Source: Brevundimonas diminuta (GTDB lineage: Bacteria > Pseudomonadota > Alphaproteobacteria > Caulobacterales > Caulobacteraceae). From it: DNA of 64,000 nt. This document shows, piece by piece, positions 17,055 to 25,256 of this stretch; position 1 is the stretch's first letter; the number at the start of each line of letters is the position of its first letter. A program made the translations under genes and the position numbers. The notes under the pieces were generated by a model. It did no database searches and was not told the DNA's origin. It saw only the letters and a program-made list of their open reading frames with translations. The stretch spans positions 744,001-808,000 of the forward strand of contig NZ_CP073063.1 of the NCBI RefSeq assembly GCF_022654015.1, given 5' to 3'.

Positions 17055-18647
17055 TCAGGTGCGTCGCGCCCTGAGGTCCGGCATCGCATCCACGGCCCAG
17101 AGATCGGGGGCTTTAAGCGGGGCCTTGCAGACCGCCTCGACCGTCTTGCCGTCCGCCAGGGTGTAGCGGATGGGCAGGTTTTCGGCGCAACGGGCCTGGA
17201 CGGCCTGGAAGACGCTCTGACCGTTCGACATCGGGTCCAGATCTTCGATCGCGACGACGACGGGATCGCCGGACAGGGCACCGCATCGGTCGCCGGAGTC
17301 CAGCTTGATCCGGCCGTTGTCGATGGAAAAGCCGCCCTCGCCGCCGCAGTTCTGATCGACCATGTGGAACAGAGCGGCCTGACGGAGGTCACGCGGGCTT
17401 GGCCGATTGACCAGGGTGACGCCCAGCGCGGAGAGGCGGGTCTGTATGCCGGTCCAGCGTTCCGGACCCGGACCGTCCAGCAGGACGGCGACAGCAGTGT
17501 CTGGCGTCAGGCGACTGCGGAAGTCCGCCACGCCATAGCCGTCTCCCGCGCGACCGGACTGAAGCATGGCTTTCCAGATGTCGAAGATGTCCTTGCGGCC
17601 GTCGGAGGCGCGGCGGCTCTCCAGGTCCGCGATCCACTGCACGACGACGCCGCAGTGGTAGATGGCGTTTCCGGTACGCAGGCGCTGTTCCGCGTCAGGG
17701 CGGTCGCCAAGGGCGGCGCGACAACCGTTCAGCCGTCGCGCCAGCGAGGTCTTCAATTGAGCCTCGTCGATCGTTCCCGTGGACAGGGCGGCGATCAAAG
17801 CGCCGTATTCAGCCCCGCCCTCATGCAGCCAGGGCGCGCTGGCGCCGTCCTTGGTCGTCACCGCATGGCTGTTCCACAGGTGCAACGTCTCGTGCCAGAC
17901 GAAGGTGGACAGCTGTTCGATCACATCGGGCGGTGGCGCGGACCAGTCCGAGCCATGAAAGCGCAGGGAGATGACGCCGTTGTCGGTCACATCGCCCCTA
18001 TATGTCGTCGGACCGGGGCTGTCGGTGGTGACGATCAGGGTCGGCGCATAGGGCAGGTCGCGGCCGAGGCGAGCGCCATAGAATCCCTGGGCCGCCAGAA
18101 AACCTTCGCTCATCGTGGTGCGCAGGGACGCGGGAACGGTGTCCCCGACGACGACCACGCCGCCGTCATCCTGCGTCACGGCCGAGGTCGGCCCGACATA
18201 GACGTAGCTTTGGATCGCGTTGGATTGGGGCGTGACGGTTTCACCTGCGGCCGCCCTGACGGTCAGTTCGGCGTCCATGTCCTTCAGCGCCAGCGCGGGT
18301 CCATAAAGGCTCTGGCCCGACCCCACCCGCACCAGGCCGATATAGACGCGGTCCACCTCGGCCGCGTCAGGCGCGATCAGAATCTCGAATGCATCGAACG
18401 GCTGGTCGGACTTCACGACGCCGTCCGACAGGGACAGGCCGGGGGTCTTCACCGTCCAGAGGGTGCGAATAATGTCCTGGTCCACAAAGGCGACCTCGGT
18501 GGTCGGCTGGGCCAGCTTCCAGGTCACCAGAACGCCGCCCGGCGCGGTGCGCGCCTCGATCGTCGCGGCCTGTTGAGCCGAGGCAGGGGCGGCGGCTGCG
18601 AAAGCGAGGCCGAGTGCGGCGACGAGGCCGATCAGATTCGAGGTCAA
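17055..18647 (-). CDS. Secreted gluzincin-like metallopeptidase
   Basis: A 530-residue precursor with a signal peptide (MTSNLIGLVAALGLAF...PASAQQ). A zinc-peptidase signature lies in the middle: WHETLHLWNSH gives HExxH at residues 252-256, followed about 20 residues later by WLHEGGAEY with Glu276 as the probable third zinc ligand. This layout, HExxHxW plus a W..EG.AEY helix, is that of M1/M61 gluzincins. The N-terminal 250 residues look beta-rich, and the C-terminal region has several cysteines (NCGGEGG, DRCGAL, ARCAEN, AVCKAP). The family assignment beyond 'gluzincin-like' is uncertain. It probably acts in the periplasm. Confidence 0.7.
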   Translation of the reverse strand: MTSNLIGLVAALGLAFAAAAPASAQQAATIEARTAPGGVLVTWKLAQPTTEVAFVDQDIIRTLWTVKTPGLSLSDGVVKSDQPFDAFEILIAPDAAEVDRVYIGLVRVGSGQSLYGPALALKDMDAELTVRAAAGETVTPQSNAIQSYVYVGPTSAVTQDDGGVVVVGDTVPASLRTTMSEGFLAAQGFYGARLGRDLPYAPTLIVTTDSPGPTTYRGDVTDNGVISLRFHGSDWSAPPPDVIEQLSTFVWHETLHLWNSHAVTTKDGASAPWLHEGGAEYGALIAALSTGTIDEAQLKTSLARRLNGCRAALGDRPDAEQRLRTGNAIYHCGVVVQWIADLESRRASDGRKDIFDIWKAMLQSGRAGDGYGVADFRSRLTPDTAVAVLLDGPGPERWTGIQTRLSALGVTLVNRPSPRDLRQAALFHMVDQNCGGEGGFSIDNGRIKLDSGDRCGALSGDPVVVAIEDLDPMSNGQSVFQAVQARCAENLPIRYTLADGKTVEAVCKAPLKAPDLWAVDAMPDLRARRT

Positions 18648-18729
18648 GGCTTCGGGCTCCCACCACCAAGCGTGAGCATACTGACTAAAACAACTGAGGC
18701 GATTTGACGACCAGTACCTTAAGGTTGCA

Positions 18730-19374
18730 TCAGCCCGGCAGCCAGCGCGTGGCCCATTCGGCGCCCATCAAAAGGCCGGTGCCGAGGGCGCCCAGGATGG
18801 TCAGCCAGACGGTGGTGACGGCGCAGCCGGCGAGGACGAACAGGCCGTCGCGTTGGATCAGGCCGACCGACAGCAGGGCCAGGGCGATCGACGGGATGGT
18901 GTTGGTCAGCGGCATGACGATGGTGATGGTCGCCAGAATCATGAAGACGGCGGCCAGCTTCTCGCCCGGTCCATCGGCGAAGCGACGCAGGCGGGGGCGA
19001 GACAGCCGGTCGATCCAGCCCAGTTTGGTTTCGGCGAAATCGGCCATGGCCTTCAGCCAGGATCCCTTGCCCCGCAGGTTCAGAAACCAGCGCGGCAGCC
19101 AAGGCTCCTCGCGCCCGACCAGCATCTGGCCGGCCAGCAGGATGACGATCAGCCCGACCACCTGCGGCACGCCATAGAGGCCCGGCACGAGGCAGGGGAT
19201 GGAGAGCAGCAGGATCAAGAGGCCGTAGGCGCGCTCGTCCAGCCGGTCGCGGATTTCATGCAGGGTCAGCCCGGCGTCGCCGCCGTCGTCGGCCAGCCGC
19301 CGCAGCAGCCGGGTGACATCATGACTGACGTCGTCCTGCTGGGCCGTGGGCGGGGAAGAGGCGGGGGTCGTCAT
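18730..19374 (-). CDS. ExoD family inner-membrane protein
   Basis: A 214-residue membrane protein with the features of ExoD: a cytoplasmic start with LHEIRDRLDERAYGLLILLLSIPC, the PGLYGVPQVVGL segment, and three or four further hydrophobic stretches. ExoD was first described for exopolysaccharide production and alkaline tolerance in rhizobia; the biochemical function is not known. It is divergent from the YqaA-like gene, the two starts being 87 bp apart, so they share a promoter region. Confidence 0.85.
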   Translation of the reverse strand: MTTPASSPPTAQQDDVSHDVTRLLRRLADDGGDAGLTLHEIRDRLDERAYGLLILLLSIPCLVPGLYGVPQVVGLIVILLAGQMLVGREEPWLPRWFLNLRGKGSWLKAMADFAETKLGWIDRLSRPRLRRFADGPGEKLAAVFMILATITIVMPLTNTIPSIALALLSVGLIQRDGLFVLAGCAVTTVWLTILGALGTGLLMGAEWATRWLPG

Positions 19375-19461
19375 TCAGGCGCTCTAGCAGGTGGACGTGA
19401 CGGCCGAGGATGACGCAACGCCGCAGGGGTGCTAACGCGCCGTGCCGCCTTAAGGATCGCC

Positions 19462-20037
19462 ATGCTGCGCAAACTCTATGACCGCGTCTTCGACCTGGCG
19501 CGCAGCCGCCATGCGACCAAGGCCCTGGCGGTCGTCTCCTTCGCCGAGAGTTCGTTCTTTCCGATCCCGCCCGACGTGATGCTGGCGCCCATGATCCTGG
19601 CGCGGCCGCAGAAGGCGTATGTCTACGCTGCGATCTGCACTGTGGCGTCGGTGCTGGGCGGGATCCTCGGTTATGCGATCGGCTATTTCCTGACCGATCT
19701 GGGCCTGGCGATCATGCGGGTGCTGGGACACTCGGACGGGCTGGAGCAGTTCCGCGCCTGGTTCGATCAGTGGGGCCTGTGGGTCATCCTGATCAAGGGG
19801 CTGACGCCCATTCCCTACAAGCTGGTGACCATCGCCTCGGGCCTTGCGGCGTTCAGCTTTCCGGTCTTCATCGCGGCGTCGGTCGTGACGCGGGGCGGAC
19901 GGTTCTTCCTGGAGGCGTGGATCCTGAAACGCTGGGGGTCGGCCATGCTGGCGCAGGTCGAAAAGCGGCTGGCGATGTGGAGCGTGATCGGCCTGATCGC
20001 GCTGGTCGGGCTGATCGTCGTCCTAAAGCTTCTGTAA
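19462..20037 (+). CDS. YqaA/DedA family membrane protein
   Basis: A 191-residue protein of the DedA/VTT superfamily (YqaA branch). Visible landmarks are SFAESSFFPIPPDVMLAPM, a Gly-rich membrane segment GGILGYAIGYFL, the re-entrant-loop motif KGLTPIPYKLVTIASG and a C-terminal helix. Family members help flip or distribute lipids and maintain membrane potential; a specific substrate is not known here. The start is set at the ATG behind AAGGATCGCC. It appears to be the first of three rightward genes with dsbB and coq7. Confidence 0.87.
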   Translation: MLRKLYDRVFDLARSRHATKALAVVSFAESSFFPIPPDVMLAPMILARPQKAYVYAAICTVASVLGGILGYAIGYFLTDLGLAIMRVLGHSDGLEQFRAWFDQWGLWVILIKGLTPIPYKLVTIASGLAAFSFPVFIAASVVTRGGRFFLEAWILKRWGSAMLAQVEKRLAMWSVIGLIALVGLIVVLKLL

Positions 20038-20076
20038 GTCGACGGCGCGTTCGGGGCGAGGTAAGACCGTTTCAAG

Positions 20077-20622
20077 ATGATCGATGTCTATCGCCTGCTG
20101 ACCCGTTGGTGGACCGCCTTCGCCCTGGCCGCGTCGCTGGCCATGCTGGGCGCGGCCCATGCGTTCGAACGGTTCGGCGGCCTTGCGCCCTGCAACCTGT
20201 GTCTGAAGCAGCGCGAGGTCTATTGGGGGGCGGTCGTCGTCGCGGTGCTGGCCACGGGCTGGACGCTTTTCAGCGGCGGACGCCGGGGCACGCCGCGTAT
20301 CGCCGCCTTCCTGCTGGCGGCCGTCTTCGCCACAGGCGCCATCACGGCCATCTTCCACATGGGCGGCGAATACAAATGGTGGGCCCTCCCTGCGACCTGT
20401 TCGTCCGTCGGCGGCTCGGTCGATATGGACAGTCTGACGGCCTTGGCCATGGGCACGGGGCCGGTGACCAAGGTGATCGGCTGCGGCGATGTGGCCTGGA
20501 GCTGGCTGGGTCTGTCGATGGCAGGATGGAACGCGATCATCGCCTCGGCGCTTGCAGTGTTCAGCCTGCTGGCGGCGAAACGTCCCAAGGACGCCCGCGC
20601 GCCCCGGATCGAAAAGGCCTGA
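20077..20622 (+). CDS. dsbB: Disulfide bond formation protein DsbB
   Basis: A 181-residue four-helix membrane protein. The first periplasmic loop carries the redox pair CNLC (Cys39, Cys42), and the second loop holds Cys109 and Cys137, the four cysteines needed to pass electrons from DsbA to ubiquinone. The QREVYW segment after the first pair matches the family. The next gene, coq7, starts 4 bp after the stop and makes ubiquinone, the electron acceptor of DsbB, so the pairing is functionally sensible. Confidence 0.92.
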   Translation: MIDVYRLLTRWWTAFALAASLAMLGAAHAFERFGGLAPCNLCLKQREVYWGAVVVAVLATGWTLFSGGRRGTPRIAAFLLAAVFATGAITAIFHMGGEYKWWALPATCSSVGGSVDMDSLTALAMGTGPVTKVIGCGDVAWSWLGLSMAGWNAIIASALAVFSLLAAKRPKDARAPRIEKA

Positions 20623-20626
20623 TGCG

Positions 20627-21190
20627 ATGAGCCATTCCATTCCTCTCCCTCGTCCCGGCCAAGGCGCCGACAAGGCGCGGATGGACGAAATCCTGCGTGT
20701 CGACCACGCCGGAGAATATGCGGCCGTCCTGATCTATCGCGCCCAGAAGGCGGTGTTCGAAGGGCGCAAGGGGCGTGACGGCATCGCGCGCGACCTGTCG
20801 GAGATGCAGGACCAGGAGGCGGTGCATCTGGCGCGCTTCGAGCGGCTGCTGAACGAGCGGCGGGTGCGGCCCACGGTCATGACGCCCCTGTGGCGCATCG
20901 CCGCCTCGGCCCTGGGCGCAGGCACGGCCCTGATGGGTGAAAAGGCGGCGCACGCCTGCACTGAGGCGGTCGAGAGCGTGATCGAGAAACACTATGCCGA
21001 CCAGATCGCCGAGATCGGCGATCGCGACCCGGCCCTGGCCGCCGAGCTGAAACAGTTCCGCGACGAGGAACTGGCCCACCATGACCACGCCATCGAACAC
21101 GGCAGCCGCGAAGCGCCCGCCTATCGGCTGCTGTCCGGCGTGATCAAGATGGGCTGCAAGGCGGCGATCAAGATCAGCGAGCGGGTGTAG
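20627..21190 (+). CDS. coq7: Demethoxyubiquinone hydroxylase Coq7
   Basis: A 187-residue di-iron carboxylate hydroxylase that adds the last hydroxyl group to the ubiquinone ring. Di-iron ligands are seen in RVDHAGEYAA, QDQEAVHL, the AVESVIEKHY helix and RDEELAHHDHAIEHG (ExxH). The start MSHSIPLPRPGQG is chosen because it directly follows dsbB, with translational coupling likely; the longer open frame overlaps dsbB. The gene ends 6 bp before a large imperfect inverted repeat. Confidence 0.93.
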   Translation: MSHSIPLPRPGQGADKARMDEILRVDHAGEYAAVLIYRAQKAVFEGRKGRDGIARDLSEMQDQEAVHLARFERLLNERRVRPTVMTPLWRIAASALGAGTALMGEKAAHACTEAVESVIEKHYADQIAEIGDRDPALAAELKQFRDEELAHHDHAIEHGSREAPAYRLLSGVIKMGCKAAIKISERV

Positions 21191-21195
21191 ATTTC

Positions 21196-21363
21196 TTTCG
21201 TCATCCTCCGACGAGCGCAGCGAGATCGGGGGACCCAGCGGCGCCGAAGGCGATGCGTCCGCCACGACGATGTCAGAGAATCGAGTCCGCGACAGGATCG
21301 CGCTATCGCGCGCCGCTGGGTCCCCGGTCTGCGCCGCAAGCGGCTTGCCGGAGGATGACGAAA
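21196..21363. repeat. Large two-arm inverted repeat between convergent genes
   Basis: Two perfect 15-bp arm pairs are nested: TTTCGTCATCCTCCG (21196-21210) against its complement at 21349-21363, and GGGGACCCAGCGGCG (21229-21243) against its complement at 21311-21325. Between them the arms are partly similar. The element lies exactly in the gap between convergent coq7 and the thiolase gene. It looks like a dispersed alphaproteobacterial palindromic element and could stop transcription from both sides. Confidence 0.7.
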
Positions 21364-22566
21364 TCAATAGATTTCGAACAGCCCGGCCGCGCCCATGCCG
21401 CCGCCGATACACATGGTGACGACGCCGTATTTGGCGCCGCGACGCTTGCCTTCGATCAGGACGTGGCCGGTCATGCGGGCGCCGGACATGCCGTAGGGGT
21501 GGCCGATGGATATGGCGCCGCCCGAGACGTTCAGACGGTCATCGGGAATGCCCAGCGTGTCCTGGCAATATAGAACCTGTGCCGCGAAGGCCTCGTTCAG
21601 TTCCCAGATGCCGATGTCGTCCATCGTCAGGCCGTGGCGCTTCAGCAGTTTGGGCACGGCATAGACCGGGCCGATGCCCATTTCGTCCGGCTCGCAGCCG
21701 GCGACGGCCATGCCGCGATAGGCGCCGAGCGGTTGCAGATTACGCTTCACCGCCTCGCCGGCCTCCATGACGACGCAGGCCGAGGCGCCGTCCGACAGTT
21801 GCGAGGCGTTGCCGGCGGTGATGAACTCGCCTGTCTGGATTTCCTCGCCGCCGCCGAAGACGGGCTTCAGCGCCTTCAGCCCTTCCAGCGTCGTGTCGGG
21901 ACGGTTGCCCTCGTCCTTGGACAGGGTGATCTCTTTCGAAGAAGTCTGGCCGGTGGCCTTATCCATGACCAGCATGGTGGTGGTCATGGGCACGATCTCG
22001 GCGTCGAAGCGGCCGGCGTCCTGGGCGGCGGCGGTGCGCTGCTGGGATTTCAACGCATATTCGTCCTGTCGGTCGCGGCTGACGCCGTAGCGGCGCGACA
22101 CAACCTCGGCCGTCTCCAGCATCGACATATAGATGTGGGGCGACAGCTTCAGCAGCGCCTCGTCCTTCATCCGGTACAGGTTCATATTCTGGTTCTGGAC
22201 CAGGGAGATGGATTCCAGCCCGCCACCGACCGCCATCTTCTGCTGATCGAAGACGACCTGTTTCGCCGCCGTGGCGATGCCCATCAGGCCCGAGGCGCAC
22301 TGGCGGTCCAGGCTCATGCCGGGAATGGAGGAGGGCAGGCCGGCGGCGAGCGCAATCTGGCGCGCGACGTTGGTGCCGGTCGAACCCTGCTGCAGGGCCG
22401 CGCCCATGATCACGTCCTCGATCTCGGCCGGATCGACGCCGGCTCGCTGGACCGCGTGCTTGACCGCATGGGCGCCGAGTTGCTGCGCCTGGGTGTCGTT
22501 GAAGGCGCCGCGATAGGCGCGCCCGATGGGCGTACGGGCGGTGGAGACGATGACGGCTTCGCGCAT
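21364..22566 (-). CDS. Acetyl-CoA acyltransferase (thiolase)
   Basis: A 400-residue thiolase. The active-site cysteine is Cys90 in DRQCASG; NEAFA, the [11 protein letters not shown] loop with His356, and Cys386 in TMCIGGGMG complete the catalytic set. It cleaves 3-ketoacyl-CoA to acetyl-CoA and a shortened acyl-CoA, or condenses in reverse. Sequence features ([23 protein letters not shown]) fit a fatty-acid or steroid-type degradative thiolase rather than PhaA. An AGGAGG ribosome site precedes the ATG. The upstream neighbour is an MFE-2-type hydroxyacyl-CoA dehydrogenase on the same strand, suggesting a shared beta-oxidation role, but a structured triple repeat lies between them. Confidence 0.92.
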   Translation of the reverse strand: MREAVIVSTARTPIGRAYRGAFNDTQAQQLGAHAVKHAVQRAGVDPAEIEDVIMGAALQQGSTGTNVARQIALAAGLPSSIPGMSLDRQCASGLMGIATAAKQVVFDQQKMAVGGGLESISLVQNQNMNLYRMKDEALLKLSPHIYMSMLETAEVVSRRYGVSRDRQDEYALKSQQRTAAAQDAGRFDAEIVPMTTTMLVMDKATGQTSSKEITLSKDEGNRPDTTLEGLKALKPVFGGGEEIQTGEFITAGNASQLSDGASACVVMEAGEAVKRNLQPLGAYRGMAVAGCEPDEMGIGPVYAVPKLLKRHGLTMDDIGIWELNEAFAAQVLYCQDTLGIPDDRLNVSGGAISIGHPYGMSGARMTGHVLIEGKRRGAKYGVVTMCIGGGMGAAGLFEIY

Positions 22567-22580
22567 GGGCTTTCCTCCTG

Positions 22581-22700
22581 GGGCTATCGCCCTTCGGGCT
22601 ACTTGAGCCCATTCTTGTTTGGCCTATCGCGCTTGGCGCTGCTTGAGGCCGTTCCTGTTTGGCCTACGCGCGCTCGCGCTGTTTGAGGCCGGTTTCCTCT
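22581..22700. repeat. Three tandem 40-bp units, each a nested hairpin with compensatory changes
   Basis: Exactly three 40-bp units (22581-22620, 22621-22660, 22661-22700) follow one another. Each has an outer stem, GGGCT/AGCCC in unit 1 and GGCCT/AGGCC in units 2 and 3, so the third base pair changes on both sides at once. Each also has an inner stem (GCCC/GGGC in unit 1, GCGC/GCGC in units 2 and 3). Units end in an unpaired TTnyTGTTT-like tail. The array lies in the leader of the thiolase gene, with the last unit next to its AGGAGG site. Confidence 0.85.
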
Positions 22701-22750
22701 GAAGCGAAGTTAGGCGCCTCACGTGGCGTCAACGCAAGGCGCCTTGTTGC

Positions 22751-23659
22751 TCAACCGCCGTGCGCCTTCTGCGCCTTGGTCAGTTCGATCATGCCCTGGG
22801 CGGCGCCCATCTCCGGCACAATCTCGCCCGCGCGGTCCGAAATGGCGTCGAAGCGGGCGGCGACCTGTTCGGGTGCATCTTCCCCGGTGACAAAGTCGCC
22901 TTGCGTCAGGGTGACATAGGCGCGCTCGAATCCGCCGGCGCCGGCGGCCAGGATGGCGCGGCTCGGCGCATCTTTGCTGACCAGATAAAGCAGGCCCGGC
23001 GTGACCAGGGCCGGGGCCAACGCCTCCAGCGGCAGGGCGGCGCCCAGATCCTCGGTCATGCGGGTGTGGGCGGTGGGCGCCAGGCAGTTGACGCGGATGT
23101 CGTTCTTGGCCCCCTCGATCGACAGGGTCTGCATCAGCCCGACCAGCGCCATCTTGGCCGCGCCATAGTTCGACTGGCCGAAGTTGCCATACAAGCCCGA
23201 GGACGAAGTCGTCATCACGATCCGGCCGTAGTTCTGCCCGCGCATGATTTCCCACACGGCCTTGGTGCAGTTGACCGCGCCCATCAGGTGGACATCGACG
23301 ACGAAGCGGAAATCCTCCATTTCCATCTTTGCGAAGGTCTTGTCGCGCAGGACGCCGGCATTGTTCACCAGGATGTCGATCCGGCCCCATTTCGCCATCG
23401 CCTCATCGACCATGGCCTGGACTGCGGCAAAGTCCGTCACCGAGGCTGCGTTGGCTATGGCCTCGCCGCCGGCCGCCTCGATTTCGGCGACGACCGATTC
23501 CGCCGCCGTCGCCGACCCGCCCGAACCGTCACGGGCGCCACCCAGGTCGTTGACCACCACCTTGGCCCCGCGCGCCGCGAGAGCGAGCGCGTGTTCGCGC
23601 CCCAAGCCGCCGCCGGCCCCCGTTACGATCGCCACCTGTCCGTCAAACCGCATCGCCAT
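22751..23659 (-). CDS. Short-chain dehydrogenase, MFE-2-type 3-hydroxyacyl-CoA dehydrogenase
   Basis: A 302-residue classical SDR. The cofactor loop is TGAGGGLGREHA (residues 13-24), then NNAG, a serine in the SSS run at 152-154, and Tyr165/Lys169 in YGAAK. The run VVVNDLGGARDGSG after the Rossmann turn is typical of the (3R)-hydroxyacyl-CoA dehydrogenase domain of peroxisomal multifunctional enzyme 2 and its bacterial relatives. Here it is a single-domain protein without hydratase or SCP2 domains. The start MAMRFDGQ has GGAGACGG upstream. It is upstream of a thiolase on the same strand, supporting a role in fatty-acyl or sterol side-chain oxidation. Confidence 0.87.
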   Translation of the reverse strand: MAMRFDGQVAIVTGAGGGLGREHALALAARGAKVVVNDLGGARDGSGGSATAAESVVAEIEAAGGEAIANAASVTDFAAVQAMVDEAMAKWGRIDILVNNAGVLRDKTFAKMEMEDFRFVVDVHLMGAVNCTKAVWEIMRGQNYGRIVMTTSSSGLYGNFGQSNYGAAKMALVGLMQTLSIEGAKNDIRVNCLAPTAHTRMTEDLGAALPLEALAPALVTPGLLYLVSKDAPSRAILAAGAGGFERAYVTLTQGDFVTGEDAPEQVAARFDAISDRAGEIVPEMGAAQGMIELTKAQKAHGG

Positions 23660-23814
23660 AATCCGTCTCCTTTCGCAGGCGCCCAATGTGTTGAAACGGC
23701 GCCACAGTCGACACAATCGTAGCTCAAGCGCGGAACCGTGCGCCAGCCACACCGTTCGGCTCGGGAACGCTGTGCCAGTGCGCAGCTTCGCGCAATTCAC
23801 ACAGTGAGGAAGCT

Positions 23815-24969
23815 ATGAAGCTTAAACTTCTCGCCTCTGTCGCCGCAGCCGGGCTGTTCGCAGCCGGCGCCGCATCGGCAGAACCCAATGGCTGGTACGG
23901 CGCCATCGACGCCGGCTACCACATGATCGACGATATCAACGCTGAATCGTCCACGACCGGCGCCAACTGGAACTGGGAAGTGAACGACGGCTGGGCGGCG
24001 TTCGCTCGCCTTGGCTACCGCTTCAACCCGAACTGGCGCGTTGAACTGGAAGGCGGCTACCGCTCGGGCGACATCGGCACCGTGCGCGCTGTCTCGGGCA
24101 CGCAGGGCCTGTGCAACCTGACCCCGGCGACGGGCGGCTGCTTCTCGCCCGAAGGCGACATCGAATCCGCCACCCTGATGGCCAACGTCATCTATGACTT
24201 CGGCTTCGAATACTGGGGCGTTCGTCCGTTCGTCGGCCTCGGCGCCGGTGTGAACCGCGTCGACACCAACACGATCGGCGCCCTGCGCGCCAACCGTCTG
24301 GCCACCTTCGCCGCTGACGACACCTCGACCAAGTTCGCCGCTCAGGCGATCGCCGGTCTGGCCTGGGCCATCGGCGACCGCGCCAACATCGACCTGACCT
24401 ACCGCTACCTGACGGGCGACGCCAACTTCGCCTCGACGACGGCCGGTACGGGCGTGGGCGCCACGCAGTTCGGCGAATGGGACGGCGACTACGACCAGTC
24501 GCACACCGTGACGCTGGGTCTGCGCTACAGCTTCGGTGCGGAAGATGCTCCCCCGCCGCCGCCGCCTCCCCCGCCCCCGCCCCCGCCGCCTCCTCCGCCC
24601 CCGCCGCCGCCTCCGCCGGTCGCTCAGACCCCGATGCCTCGTCAGTTCGTCGTCTACTTCGACTGGGATCGCTCGGACCTGACCGCAGAAGCCCGCTCGG
24701 TGGTGACGCAGGCCGCCAACTACGCCAAGTCGGGTCGTCCGACGCGCGTCCTGATCGTCGGCTACACCGACACCTCGGGTTCGGCCGCCTATAACCTGGG
24801 TCTGTCCAACCGTCGTTCGCGCACCGTCGCTGACGCGCTGGTCGCCTCGGGCGTCAATGGCGGCGTGATCGCCCTCGACGGCAAGGGCGAAACCAACCTG
24901 GCCAAGCCGACCGCCGACGGTGTGCGCGAACCGCTCAACCGCCGCGCGACCATCGACATCAACTTCTAA
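23815..24969 (+). CDS. OmpA family outer-membrane protein with long polyproline linker
   Basis: A 384-residue protein: a signal peptide (MKLKLLASVAAAGLF...ASA), an eight-strand barrel domain to about residue 245, 23 consecutive prolines (codons at 24550-24618), and a C-terminal OmpA peptidoglycan-binding domain (VYFDWDRSDLT, YTDTSGSAAYNLGLSNRRS). It anchors the outer membrane to peptidoglycan by binding diaminopimelate through the Asp/Arg pair of that domain. Strong optimal codon use and a GTGAGGA ribosome site suggest high expression. A hairpin follows the stop by 12 bp. The length of the proline run is unusual. Confidence 0.94.
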   Translation: MKLKLLASVAAAGLFAAGAASAEPNGWYGAIDAGYHMIDDINAESSTTGANWNWEVNDGWAAFARLGYRFNPNWRVELEGGYRSGDIGTVRAVSGTQGLCNLTPATGGCFSPEGDIESATLMANVIYDFGFEYWGVRPFVGLGAGVNRVDTNTIGALRANRLATFAADDTSTKFAAQAIAGLAWAIGDRANIDLTYRYLTGDANFASTTAGTGVGATQFGEWDGDYDQSHTVTLGLRYSFGAEDAPPPPPPPPPPPPPPPPPPPPPPPVAQTPMPRQFVVYFDWDRSDLTAEARSVVTQAANYAKSGRPTRVLIVGYTDTSGSAAYNLGLSNRRSRTVADALVASGVNGGVIALDGKGETNLAKPTADGVREPLNRRATIDINF

Positions 24970-24981
24970 AGCTTTAAGGGA

Positions 24982-25005
24982 GCTGGTTGGGATCGCCCAA
25001 CCAGC
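24982..25005 (+). terminator. Hairpin after the OmpA gene, probable terminator
   Basis: A perfect 10-bp stem, GCTGGTTGGG (24982-24991) against CCCAACCAGC (24996-25005), with an ATCG loop. It begins 12 bp after the stop codon. No T-run follows, so termination may be factor-assisted, or the hairpin may protect the 3' end of the message. Confidence 0.6.
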
Positions 25006-25256
25006 AACCCGCGAAGCATGGAAGTCGTCGTTCCAAAGACATCGAGCCGTCGTCGCCTTCCCGGCGGCGGCGGCTTTGATGCTAAAAAACAACGCTCAAA
25101 GGGCCACGTTTTAAAATTCCTGAACTTCGGGCGTTTTCGATTGATCGCAAAAGGTGGTCGCGACAAAAGGGCGACGATGCCCTTTGTCGACAAACTCTTC
25201 GGTTGCAACGGCCGTGCCGAAGCGGTTTCTGTTCAGTTATTGTACCGGTGGGCGTG
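25006..25256. other. Non-coding interval with a second hairpin
   Basis: No credible gene. It is relatively AT-rich for the window (runs such as CTAAAAAACAACG). A second hairpin, CGACAAAAGGGC (25161-25172) and GCCCTTTGTCG (25179-25189), has an 11-bp stem with one bulged A and a GACGAT loop. It could be a terminator or part of a small RNA. The promoter of the capsule-type gene should also lie here. Confidence 0.45.

Noticed and set aside
22581..22700. The three 40-bp repeats as a CRISPR array
   Set aside because: The units touch each other without unique spacers, they contain internal stems rather than a constant repeat, and no cas gene is in the window.
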